Of a stretch of 37,508 nt of DNA, positions 30,444-37,508 are shown piece after piece; within the stretch, counting starts at the first letter, position 1; every line of letters starts with the position of its first letter. The position numbers and the translations under genes were made by a program. The notes under the pieces are model-generated. The model did not search any database and had not been told where the DNA came from. It saw nothing but the letters and a program-made list of their open reading frames with translations. Origin of the DNA: JBCDBL01 sp039183635 (GTDB lineage: Bacteria > Pseudomonadota > Alphaproteobacteria > Caulobacterales > Parvularculaceae); the NCBI GenBank assembly GCA_039183635.1, contig JBCDBL010000022.1:1-37508 (forward strand). Reading direction: 5' to 3'.

Positions 30444-30899
30444 TTAAGCTTCGCGATAAAGATCGGGCGGCTCGTGCTCCCCGGCGACGGCCTTGGTTTC
30501 GACGTGCGCTCGACGCGCCAACACCAACAGCCAGACCTGACCGACAATGATGAAGAGCGCCGCGCCCGAAAAAATGAAGGTGTCGAGCTGAAAACCGGCC
30601 TCCGGTGTGAACTTGCCGACCATCAACGGGCCTGTAGCGCCTACAAAATTCATATGGACGGCGTTCATCGCCCCATAAGCGCCGATGACGGAGGCGACAT
30701 AGACCACGAACCAATCGCCGCGGGCCGGAAGGAGCATCAAGAGCCCCAGAAAACCTATGACCGTGCGTTGCACCCGGCAATAGGCGCACTCCAGCACAAG
30801 ACCGGTCAAGTCCATCGCCCAGGTGACGACCGAAAGGGCGATCGCCAGGACGCCGAGCCCGGCCATGTACTTCATGAGGATTCTTACTGAAAACGGCAT
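30444..30899 (-). CDS. DsbB-like four-helix membrane protein
   Basis: A 151-residue inner-membrane protein with four hydrophobic helices (about 10-30, 44-60, 64-90 and 104-128). After the first helix comes ECAYCRVQRTVIGFLGLLML, matching the DsbB start CxxCxxQR that passes electrons from DsbA to quinone. The second, periplasmic cysteine pair of DsbB is absent, so it may be a variant oxidoreductase or a relative with another role. AAGGTG directly precedes ATG 30899; ATG 30875 is an alternative. It precedes mutM by 65 bases. The DsbB link is by motif only. Confidence 0.6.
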   Translation of the reverse strand: MPFSVRILMKYMAGLGVLAIALSVVTWAMDLTGLVLECAYCRVQRTVIGFLGLLMLLPARGDWFVVYVASVIGAYGAMNAVHMNFVGATGPLMVGKFTPEAGFQLDTFIFSGAALFIIVGQVWLLVLARRAHVETKAVAGEHEPPDLYREA

Positions 30900-31358
30900 C
30901 TCACCTTACTCGCTGTTGTTCCACGCTGTTCGTCTACGATAGCGCCTCGCCGCGATATGCATCCCTGCTGTCCGACGGCGAAGACGAATCCATTCCAATA
31001 TCGTATCAGCCATATAGCGTCGCAAGGTCGCTTTTGAAGACATTCTCCGCCAGACGCCGAAGGGGATTATTGTCCGTCAGGGGACCTTTTCATAGATCTC
31101 GTCGCACCGAGCGACCGGTCGAAAATCGCAAAGCACCGACGGGTGATCGCGCCACTACCAAAAGCGCACGCACCTGGTCGGCGCGTACGCCCTCAGTGAA
31201 GCGTAGAGCTGTTCGCCTTTGTCGTTTGTCGGCACACAGCTCTATAATCTTCGTTTTAAGCGCGTGACACGGGCTATGACGAGACGGTCTTCCTGCACTG
31301 CGCCACGCAGAAGATCTACGACCTTTAACGCAATTTGGGCGTCGAGCTCAGACCCTTT
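30900..31358. other. Unassigned stretch downstream of rpsA
   Basis: No gene can be supported. The minus strand has an open frame without a good start from about 31347 to 31090 (about 85 codons) containing KTKIIELCADKRQRRTALRF, and after its TGA the same frame continues to LRRLAENVFKSDLATLYG and a stop. The plus strand has a short frame ending DETVFLHCATQKIYDL. Both look like possible ends of decayed genes, but I recognise neither. The region lacks the ihfB gene that often follows rpsA. Confidence 0.35.
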
Positions 31359-31390
31359 GCGAAAGCCTCGCACCCAGGCGAGGCTTTCGC
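31359..31390 (-). terminator. Strong hairpin after rpsA
   Basis: GCGAAAGCCTCG (31359-31370), 8-base loop, CGAGGCTTTCGC (31379-31390): a perfect 12-bp stem starting 26 bases beyond the rpsA stop. The minus-strand continuation is AAAGGG, not a T-run, so it is either a Rho-assisted terminator or an mRNA 3'-end stabiliser. Confidence 0.5.
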
Positions 31391-31416
31391 CAATATTATT
31401 CAATACAAAGAACAGC

Positions 31417-33123
31417 TTAGCCGTCGTCGCCCTCTTCCTTCTGCTTCAGGGCCGCGCCGAGGATGTCGCCGAGGGACGCGCCGGAATCGGCGGAGCCGTA
31501 TTGTTCGACCGCCTCTTTCTCTTCGGCGACTTCCCGCGCCTTAATGGACAGGGACACCTTGCGGGAACCCTTGTCGATGTTGGTGACGCGAGCGTCCACC
31601 TTGTCGCCCACTGCAAACCGCTCTGGACGCTGTTCGTTGCGGTCCCGGGACAGGTCGGACTTGCGGATGAAGGACTTCGGACCATCGTCGCCGATCTGAA
31701 CCTCGATCCCGCCGCTTTCAATCGCCGTCACAGTCACAGTCACATCAGCACCGCGGCTAAGCTCGCCGGCCGCTTCCATCGGATCGCCGTCAAGCTGTTT
31801 CACACCGAGGGAAATACGCTCTTTCTCAGGATCAATATCAAGGACCTTGGCCTTCACCATGTCGCCCTTCTTATAGTCCTTGATCGCTTCTTCACCGGAT
31901 TTATTCCAGTCAAGGTCGGAAAGGTGGACCATGCCGTCGATATCGTCGTCAAGGCCGATAAACAGACCGAACTCGGTGATGTTCTTAACTTCGCCTTCGA
32001 CATTGCTGCCGATCGGGAACCGGTCGGCGAACGTCGCCCACGGATTATCCATGCACTGTTTCAGACCGAGGGAGATCCGGCGTTTGGTCTCGTCGACCTC
32101 CAGCACCATCACTTCAACTTCCTGGGATGTGGAGACGATTTTTCCCGGATGCACGTTCTTTTTCACCCAGCTCATCTCAGAGACGTGGACAAGACCCTCA
32201 ATACCGGCTTCCAGCTCCACAAACGCGCCGTAGTCAGTGATATTCGTCACCCGGCCCGTGAACTTGGCGTCCAGCGGGTATTTCGCCGCGACGCCTTCCC
32301 ACGGATCCGCTTCAAGCTGTTTCATGCCGAGGGAGATGCGGTGCGTCTCCGGATTGATTTTGATAATCTGAACCTTCAGCGTATCGCCGATGTTCAAAAT
32401 TTCCGATGGGCGGTTCACCCGGCGCCAGGACATATCGGTAACGTGCAACAGGCCGTCGACGCCAGGGGCCAATTCTACGAACGCGCCGTAATCGGTGATG
32501 TTCTTCACCACACCCTCGCGGATATCGCCTTCGTTCAATTCTTTGACTACCTCCTGGCGATGTTCCGCGCGATCCTCCTCCATCACCGCGCGGCGGGAAA
32601 CGACGACATTGCCGCGACGCTTGTCCATTTTCAGAATCTGGAACGGCTGGGCGATGTTCATCAAGGGCGTGACGTCGCGCACAGGACGGATGTCCACCTG
32701 GCTGCCGGGGAGGAACGCAACGACGCCGTTCAAATCCACCGTAAAGCCGCCTTTGACCTTACCGAAGATGGCGCCGTCCACACGTTCGTTCGCTTCGAAG
32801 GATTTCTCCAGCGCCACCCAGCTTTCTTCGCGCCGCGCCTTCTCCCGGGAGATAACAGCCTCGCCGGCGGCGTTCTCCACCCGCTCGATGAACACCTCCA
32901 CCTCGTCGCCGACGCTAAGGTCCGGGTCCTGACCCGGCAGGGCGAATTCCTTCAGCTGAACGCGGCCTTCGGTTTTAAGGCCGACATCGATGACAGCCAG
33001 ATCCTTTTCAATAGCGGTGACGACGCCGGTGACGACGGAGCCTTCAAACTCCTGCCGGCCGACCATGGAGGCTTCAAGCATTTCCGCAAAATCATCGCGG
33101 GTGGGTGTTAGGGTGTCAGACAT
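31417..33123 (-). CDS. rpsA: 30S ribosomal protein S1
   Basis: A 568-residue protein of six S1 (OB-fold) repeats that helps mRNA bind the 30S subunit. Repeats are recognisable by recurring segments such as GDIREGVVKNITDYGAFVEL, FTGRVTNITDYGAFVEL and EGEVKNITEFGLFIGL, each followed by GLLHVTDMSW or a variant; repeats 1-2 are more diverged and give ribosome binding. The acidic C-terminus ends EEGDDG. Start MSDTLTPTRDDFAEML follows a GAAAGAAG site. It lies downstream of cmk, a usual arrangement; the 230-base gap suggests its own promoter. Confidence 0.96.
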   Translation of the reverse strand: MSDTLTPTRDDFAEMLEASMVGRQEFEGSVVTGVVTAIEKDLAVIDVGLKTEGRVQLKEFALPGQDPDLSVGDEVEVFIERVENAAGEAVISREKARREESWVALEKSFEANERVDGAIFGKVKGGFTVDLNGVVAFLPGSQVDIRPVRDVTPLMNIAQPFQILKMDKRRGNVVVSRRAVMEEDRAEHRQEVVKELNEGDIREGVVKNITDYGAFVELAPGVDGLLHVTDMSWRRVNRPSEILNIGDTLKVQIIKINPETHRISLGMKQLEADPWEGVAAKYPLDAKFTGRVTNITDYGAFVELEAGIEGLVHVSEMSWVKKNVHPGKIVSTSQEVEVMVLEVDETKRRISLGLKQCMDNPWATFADRFPIGSNVEGEVKNITEFGLFIGLDDDIDGMVHLSDLDWNKSGEEAIKDYKKGDMVKAKVLDIDPEKERISLGVKQLDGDPMEAAGELSRGADVTVTVTAIESGGIEVQIGDDGPKSFIRKSDLSRDRNEQRPERFAVGDKVDARVTNIDKGSRKVSLSIKAREVAEEKEAVEQYGSADSGASLGDILGAALKQKEEGDDG

Positions 33124-33353
33124 TCAAGCTTCTTTCTCAATAGGTTGCGTCATATTTTTCATAAACTCTGTCATCCCGGCGAACACAAGGGGTCTCAACC
33201 AACACTCCGAGAGGGCTCGGTCTGCTGAACGAGGTCCCCGCTGTTGCAGAGATCATCGGAATTTCGGGAATTCTGTCGTCACGAGCGGCGCGTTATTTTG
33301 CGCGAGTCCTTCACAGTCAAAGCGACGTTTGGATTTGGGAGCGACCCCAGGCG

Positions 33354-34001
33354 TCAGCCTTGCCGAAGAACGGCGTCAATCGCGCGGCGCGCCGCTACGA
33401 AGGCCGCTTCTATACTCAAATCAGTGGTGTTGATCAAGACCGCATCGTCAGCGGGTTTCATGGGGGCATCGGCCCGTTCCGCATCCCGCTTGTCCCGGGC
33501 TTTCAAATCTTCCAAAAGCGACGCTTCGGTGAGGTTCGGGTTCTTGTCTTTCAACTCCAACCACCGCCGGTGCGCCCGGGCCTCCGCACTAGCTGTTACG
33601 AACAACTTTACGTCCGCATCCGGGCACACAACCGTGCCCACGTCCCGGCCGTCCAGCACCGCGCCCTTGGCGCCGCCCGGCGGCTCACTGGCGAACCGGC
33701 GCTGATAGTCCAGCAACGCCGCCCGCACCGCCGGCTGCGCCGCCACGACAGAGGCCGCGGCCCCTACTTCCGCAGTACGAATGTCGGCGTTTTTGATGTC
33801 ATCAATGGAAAAGCGCTCAGCCGCCGCCTGCGCCGCTGTCTCATTCGCAGGATCGGCGTCGGCGTCGAGCAACGTCCATGCAACGCCGCGATAAAGCGCG
33901 CCGGTGTCGAGATAGGCAAGGCCATACGTCTCCGCCACGCGACGCGAAAGCGTGCCCTTACCAGCCGCAGCAGGGCCGTCTATAGCGATCATTACGCCCA
34001 T
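33354..34001 (-). CDS. cmk: Cytidylate kinase
   Basis: A 215-residue nucleoside monophosphate kinase that converts CMP/dCMP to the diphosphates. P-loop DGPAAAGKGTL (about 8-18), substrate segment LDTGALYRGVAW, GRDVGTVVCPDADVKLF (about 118-134) and the lid-type RDKRDAERADAPMKPADDA are all present. MMxIAIDG-type start; ATG 34001 and ATG 33992 are both possible. It follows the DUF1295 gene by 44 bases and precedes rpsA. Confidence 0.95.
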   Translation of the reverse strand: MGVMIAIDGPAAAGKGTLSRRVAETYGLAYLDTGALYRGVAWTLLDADADPANETAAQAAAERFSIDDIKNADIRTAEVGAAASVVAAQPAVRAALLDYQRRFASEPPGGAKGAVLDGRDVGTVVCPDADVKLFVTASAEARAHRRWLELKDKNPNLTEASLLEDLKARDKRDAERADAPMKPADDAVLINTTDLSIEAAFVAARRAIDAVLRQG

Positions 34002-34045
34002 GATGTCATTTCACGCCTCGGTCAAGCTGCACCCTGGAAAGCTGA

Positions 34046-34966
34046 TTAAGACTTAGGCGGCCAGAGCACAAACACCGAACGCCCCTTCACCTGCGCATCA
34101 TAACTCGGTCGGCGCGACCGCTTGCGGCGTATCATCCAGGGGATAGACACAAACACGAACAACGCCGTCATCGCGAGCGGTCCGACGACGGTCCACCACC
34201 AGCTTGGCGCAGCGGCCAGAACGAACAACCACAGCCCCCACCAGAACAACACCTCGCCAAAATAATTGGGATGCTGGGACCACCGCCACAGACCAACGTC
34301 GCAAACCTTTTCCGGATCCGTATTGGTTTTCTGGAAACGCACCAGCTGCTGATCCGCAGTCATTTCGATATTGATCGCCGCCAACGTCACAAGCGCTGCG
34401 ACGAAATCAATCGCACCAAAAGGCGCCGCCGACGCCGCGACGGGATAAAGCGGCAGCATGGCGAGAAACACCAGCGCTGTCGGAAACAACTGTATGCCGA
34501 ACAAGTCCATGAGCGGATATAATTTGCCGCTTTTCTTCCTCAGATCGATATAGCGAAAATCCTCTCCCCGCATGTCGCGCCACCGGCGGAAACAATTAAA
34601 GGTGAGCCGCGCCGCCCAGAAGACAACGAGAACAAGCACGATGGCGTTGCGCATCTCATCGCCATCTGCGGCATAAGGGTGCGACATCCAGTAAGCGAAT
34701 AAAACCGGAGGGGCCACAGACCAATAAGGGTCGTATACGCTGGAATTACGCACAACAGTGGAAACCGCGAACACAACGACGGTCGCCGCAACGTCCGCCG
34801 CCAATGCACCCCATAAAGGCCCGCCGCCCGGCCAAGCGACAATCACCCCCCACGCCGCAATCAACGCCAACCCATAGGCCACGCCGCAGATGACGAGGGG
34901 CCCCCAAGGGGCGGTGCGCCAGACAGGCTCTTCAGGGGGTGTAGCGGTTGCAGCATTATCGGTCAT
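34046..34966 (-). CDS. DUF1295 membrane protein (steroid 5-alpha-reductase-like)
   Basis: A 306-residue multi-helix inner-membrane protein of the DUF1295 family, related to isoprenylcysteine methyltransferases and steroid 5-alpha reductases. Family marks include SVYDPYWSVAPP (about 75-86), WAARLTFNCFRRWRDMRGEDFRY at 116-138 (about), and near the C-terminus GLWRWSQHPNYFGEVLFWWG, the cofactor-binding region. A reductase or methyltransferase role on lipids is suspected but unproven. Its ATG overlaps the aroA stop (ATGA), so the two are translationally coupled. Confidence 0.86.
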   Translation of the reverse strand: MTDNAATATPPEEPVWRTAPWGPLVICGVAYGLALIAAWGVIVAWPGGGPLWGALAADVAATVVVFAVSTVVRNSSVYDPYWSVAPPVLFAYWMSHPYAADGDEMRNAIVLVLVVFWAARLTFNCFRRWRDMRGEDFRYIDLRKKSGKLYPLMDLFGIQLFPTALVFLAMLPLYPVAASAAPFGAIDFVAALVTLAAINIEMTADQQLVRFQKTNTDPEKVCDVGLWRWSQHPNYFGEVLFWWGLWLFVLAAAPSWWWTVVGPLAMTALFVFVSIPWMIRRKRSRRPSYDAQVKGRSVFVLWPPKS

Positions 34967-36312
34967 GACGTCTCCTGAATGTCGGCGCCGAGGCCGGTCA
35001 TAAGTTGGAAGAAATTCGGAAAACTGGTGGCGATCATATCGGCGGCGTCGATCTCAACGGGCGTTTCGCTCGCAAGGCCGAGCGTTAGAAACGCCATGGC
35101 GATACGATGATCCATATGTGTTGCAATGCGGCCTCCGCCTCGGGGCGCAGCGCCGGTTCCAATAACACGGAGCCAATCGGCCCCCTCCTCCACCGCGACG
35201 CCGCACGCCTTCAGCCCCGCCGCCACCGCCCCAAGGCGATCGCTTTCCTTAACCCGCAATTCAGCAAGACCTTCGAAGACGCTCTGTCCGCCGGCGCAGG
35301 CCGCCGCCACGGCGAGAATGGGGTACTCATCGATCATCGACGGCGCCCGGGCCGCGGGGGGCTGCGCGGGCTTCAACTTTGAGAAACGGGCGCGCACGTC
35401 AGCCACACGTTCGCCCCCCGCCGCGCGCTCGTTTTCAAACGTAATGTCCGCCCCCATTTCGCGAAGCGTCTCATAAAGCCCCGCGCGCAAAGGGTTCAAC
35501 AACACCCCTTCGGCCGTGACGTCGGAGCCTGGCGTAATCAAGGCCGCAACAACAGGAAACGCCGCCGAAGACGGGTCTGAAGGAATATCAACGCGCGCCG
35601 GCGTCAAAACCTGCCCGCCTTTTAATGAAACGATCCTGGCGCCGTCCGGAAGGTCCTCGACGTCCACATCCACGCCAAAGGCGCTCAGCATCCGCTCCGT
35701 ATGATCGCGTGTCGGCTCGGGCTCCGTCACGCGGGTGACGCCGTCAGCGCCAAGGCCAGCGAGCAAAATAGCCGACTTCACCTGGGCGGAAGGCTTAGGC
35801 AGGACGTAATCGATCCCGGTCGGACGCTCCACACCTTGCACCAGGGCCGGTAATCGCCCTTCTGTGCTGTCGACGACAACGCCCATATCGGACAGAGGGC
35901 CCAATACCCGTCCCATAGGACGACCGCGCAGGCTCTCATCGCCGGTAAACCGCGCCTTGATGGGAAACCCCGCAACGGCGCCCATCAACAATCTGCAGCC
36001 CGTGCCGGAATTCCCGCAATCGAGAACGCCATCGGGCTGCGACAAACCGCCTGCGCCCCGAACCCGCCATATGCTGTCTTGCTTGGTTATTTCAGCTCCC
36101 AGGGCGCGCAGCGCGTCAGCGGTGCACAGAACGTCTTCAGCCTCCAAAAGTCCGGAAACAGCAGTCTCCCCCGCCGCCAGAGCTCCAAAGATGAGCGCCC
36201 GATGGGACATGGACTTGTCCCCGGGCGCCTGCGCCCGGCCTGACAGAGCGCCGCCCCGGACCGCCCGCGCCGGCCCCGTAAGACTTGCATCCGTCGTTAA
36301 GCCGTTATCCAC
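34963..36312 (-). CDS. aroA: 3-phosphoshikimate 1-carboxyvinyltransferase (EPSP synthase)
   Basis: A 449-residue shikimate-pathway enzyme joining shikimate-3-phosphate and PEP. Motifs: APGDKSMSHRALIFG near the start, CGNSGTGCRLLMG, SAQVKSAILLAGL, RDHTERML, DEYPILAVAAA and KESDRLGA. RDHTE, SAQVK and GDKS resemble the class II EPSP synthases. The loop NSGTG keeps Gly where glyphosate-tolerant class II enzymes have Ala, so tolerance is not predicted. The frame is open to TTG 36330, but GTG 36312 is preferred: GAGGAG (36328-36323) lies 10 bases upstream. The gene is divergent from the zinc-ribbon gene at 36426 and leads the aroA-DUF1295-cmk run. Confidence 0.94.
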   Translation of the reverse strand: MDNGLTTDASLTGPARAVRGGALSGRAQAPGDKSMSHRALIFGALAAGETAVSGLLEAEDVLCTADALRALGAEITKQDSIWRVRGAGGLSQPDGVLDCGNSGTGCRLLMGAVAGFPIKARFTGDESLRGRPMGRVLGPLSDMGVVVDSTEGRLPALVQGVERPTGIDYVLPKPSAQVKSAILLAGLGADGVTRVTEPEPTRDHTERMLSAFGVDVDVEDLPDGARIVSLKGGQVLTPARVDIPSDPSSAAFPVVAALITPGSDVTAEGVLLNPLRAGLYETLREMGADITFENERAAGGERVADVRARFSKLKPAQPPAARAPSMIDEYPILAVAAACAGGQSVFEGLAELRVKESDRLGAVAAGLKACGVAVEEGADWLRVIGTGAAPRGGGRIATHMDHRIAMAFLTLGLASETPVEIDAADMIATSFPNFFQLMTGLGADIQETS

Positions 36313-36425
36313 AGCCTGAAAACTCCTCAAAAATCAACACAGCAATCGGTTTAAACCTTTTGACAGCGGCTCCGGCTCGTGGCAACACCCTGCCGCTTCA
36401 TCTGAAAACAATGGGACATAGAGAC

Positions 36426-36881
36426 ATGAGCAAACCGGAACTCGGCGTGAAACGGGATTGCCCTGAATGCGGTGCGCGATTCTACGACCTTGGCAAAGAT
36501 CCGGCGGACTGTCCGAAATGCAGCGCCACATTTTCTCCCGAGGACCTTTTAAAACCAAGGCGCAGCCGCGCCAAAGCCGAAGAGAACGAGAAAGAGGCGA
36601 CGGAAAACGAAAAGTCCAGCCTCGACGAAGAAGAAGGGCTCGATGCAGAACCCGCGGTTGCTCTGGAAGACGCCGATGAGGAAGCGGAAGGCGCAAAAAG
36701 CGCCCGCGCCGCGGCGCTCGATGAGGATGAAGAAGAAAGCGAGACGGACAGCGGAGAAGACATTCCGGACATCGAAGGCATCGAAGACATCGATATCGAT
36801 AATGACGACGACACGCTTCTGGAGGACGATGACGAAGACAGTGGCGTTGGCGACATCATCACCCGGGACGACGACACATAA
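36426..36881 (+). CDS. TIGR02300/FYDLN-type acidic zinc-ribbon protein
   Basis: A 151-residue protein in two parts. Residues 1-45 have CPECGARFYDLGKDPADCPKC, a four-cysteine zinc ribbon with the diagnostic FYDL segment. Residues 46-151 are almost entirely Glu/Asp/Ala/Lys with acidic runs and are probably disordered. The family is conserved in alphaproteobacteria beside aroA and tRNA-Ala, as here; its function is not known. ATG 36426 is chosen as the family start; a longer frame upstream is not supported. It is divergent from aroA. Confidence 0.88.
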   Translation: MSKPELGVKRDCPECGARFYDLGKDPADCPKCSATFSPEDLLKPRRSRAKAEENEKEATENEKSSLDEEEGLDAEPAVALEDADEEAEGAKSARAAALDEDEEESETDSGEDIPDIEGIEDIDIDNDDDTLLEDDDEDSGVGDIITRDDDT

Positions 36882-37025
36882 CAGGGCCGGATAAAGAGAC
36901 GTAAAAGTCGTCCCTGTCATCCGTTTAAGACTTGAACGCCGGCGGCGACGTCGCTAATGTCCGCCGCTTACGCACCAGGCAGCCGCGCCCCCAAAGCGCT
37001 TTACCCTCAGGCTGGCCGGCGAAAA

Positions 37026-37101
<76 letters not shown>

Positions 37102-37402
37102 TTTTTGTTTCATCCGCCAGAGACAGATTTTTTCAGAAAGTTATTGAGTAGATCGGCGAAAGGCTTTGTTACGTGTTGGCGTTGTCGCAGTATGGAAAAA
37201 GCACACGACAGAATTAATCAAGAGGGAAATTTTTTGTAAGGGCTCGAGAGCATCATAAGGCTAAAAAACTTACATGGGGCGGCGACATTTAAGATACTGT
37301 CATTTTACGCCCATGCAGCTTCATAGGCGCTATAAAGACGTAGACTGGTGCTTTGGGTGTAATCCTATAGCCGTTTACGTAGCACCCCTTCTAATGAGAC
37401 GT
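37102..37402. other. Gene-free stretch after tRNA-Ala
   Basis: About 300 bases between tRNA-Ala and a convergent gene. No protein, strong hairpin or repeat was found; it is moderately AT-rich. Confidence 0.4.
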
Positions 37403-37508
37403 TCAAGAAGCGCCCTTGCTGATCGCGTCAAGCCAGGCGCGCTCATGTCCCCAGTCAAAAGCCGTCATCATTTTTTGGGTCTCGGCTTGCGCTTGCTCCC
37501 AGTACGGC
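37403..37508 (-). CDS. 3' end of an unidentified gene (partial)
   Basis: The minus-strand frame entering from the right edge has 35 codons ending in TGA (37405-37403), with YWEQAQAETQKMMTAFDWGH followed by ERAWLDAISKGAS. The composition is that of a real soluble protein C-terminus (amphipathic helix), but the family is not recognisable from this fragment. Its start and most of the gene lie outside the window. Confidence 0.55.
   Translation of the reverse strand, partial: PYWEQAQAETQKMMTAFDWGHERAWLDAISKGAS

Noticed and set aside
31219..33111. A 630-codon plus-strand open frame opposite rpsA
   Set aside because: It lies antisense to a clearly real S1 gene with six repeats; the His/Arg/Phe-rich composition is that of an antisense frame in GC-rich DNA.
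36305..36313. Perfect DnaA box TTATCCACA
   Set aside because: A single site that coincides with the aroA start codon region (GTG GAT AAC on the minus strand); no cluster of boxes nearby.

Overview
The window looks like chromosomal DNA of an alphaproteobacterium. The evidence is the gene set dnaA-dnaN-recF-gyrB next to rpsT, an enoyl-CoA hydratase and mutM; the block aroA / DUF1295 protein / cmk / rpsA; and the acidic zinc-ribbon FYDLN-type protein beside aroA and a tRNA-Ala, an arrangement typical of that class. A marine Parvularculaceae/Hyphomonadaceae-like host fits (TonB-dependent haem uptake, nickel superoxide dismutase), but the genus is not determined.

Layout. 1-5 kb: a broken AraC-type regulator end, an M81/MlrC-family metallopeptidase and two exported beta-lactamase-fold serine hydrolases. 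5-6.3 kb: two decayed genes, a ParB-type DNA methyltransferase relic and a fur homologue with an internal deletion and an in-frame stop. 6.4-8.3 kb (+): a tight five-gene cluster holding nickel superoxide dismutase (sodN), its maturation protease (sodX), two uncharacterised proteins and an IsdG-like haem-degrading enzyme. 8.3-17.4 kb (-): a haem/iron acquisition island with ABC importer hmuTUV, an EF-hand protein, a DUF4198 protein, tonB, two exbD genes, exbB and a TonB-dependent receptor whose promoter overlaps a Fur-box-like site. 17.4-19.2 kb: gene-poor DNA with an outer-membrane-protein relic, dispersed hairpin repeats and tRNA-Ser(GGA). 19.2-20.9 kb: small membrane proteins and a DUF2975/HTH pair with unusual upstream repeats. 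20.9-37 kb: core genome, nearly all on the minus strand, ending with tRNA-Ala(GGC) and the 3' end of one more gene.

How the genes work together. The receptor, powered by TonB-ExbB-ExbD, would bring haem or a related iron ligand into the periplasm. HmuT captures it, HmuUV imports it, and the IsdG-like enzyme, convergent with hmuV, could open the ring and release iron. The adjacent Ni-SOD gives superoxide defence that does not use iron. Iron-responsive sites are visible or suspected before the receptor, the DUF4198 gene and the fur relic. The core half supplies replication initiation, clamp, repair and gyrase functions, then ribosomal protein S1, CMP kinase and EPSP synthase.

No CRISPR array, prophage or intact insertion sequence was seen. 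The most interesting material is the Ni-SOD/haem-oxygenase cluster with its His-rich membrane peptide, the decayed fur gene with a good promoter, the DUF2975/HTH upstream region, and a multi-hairpin repeat present in two divergent copies.
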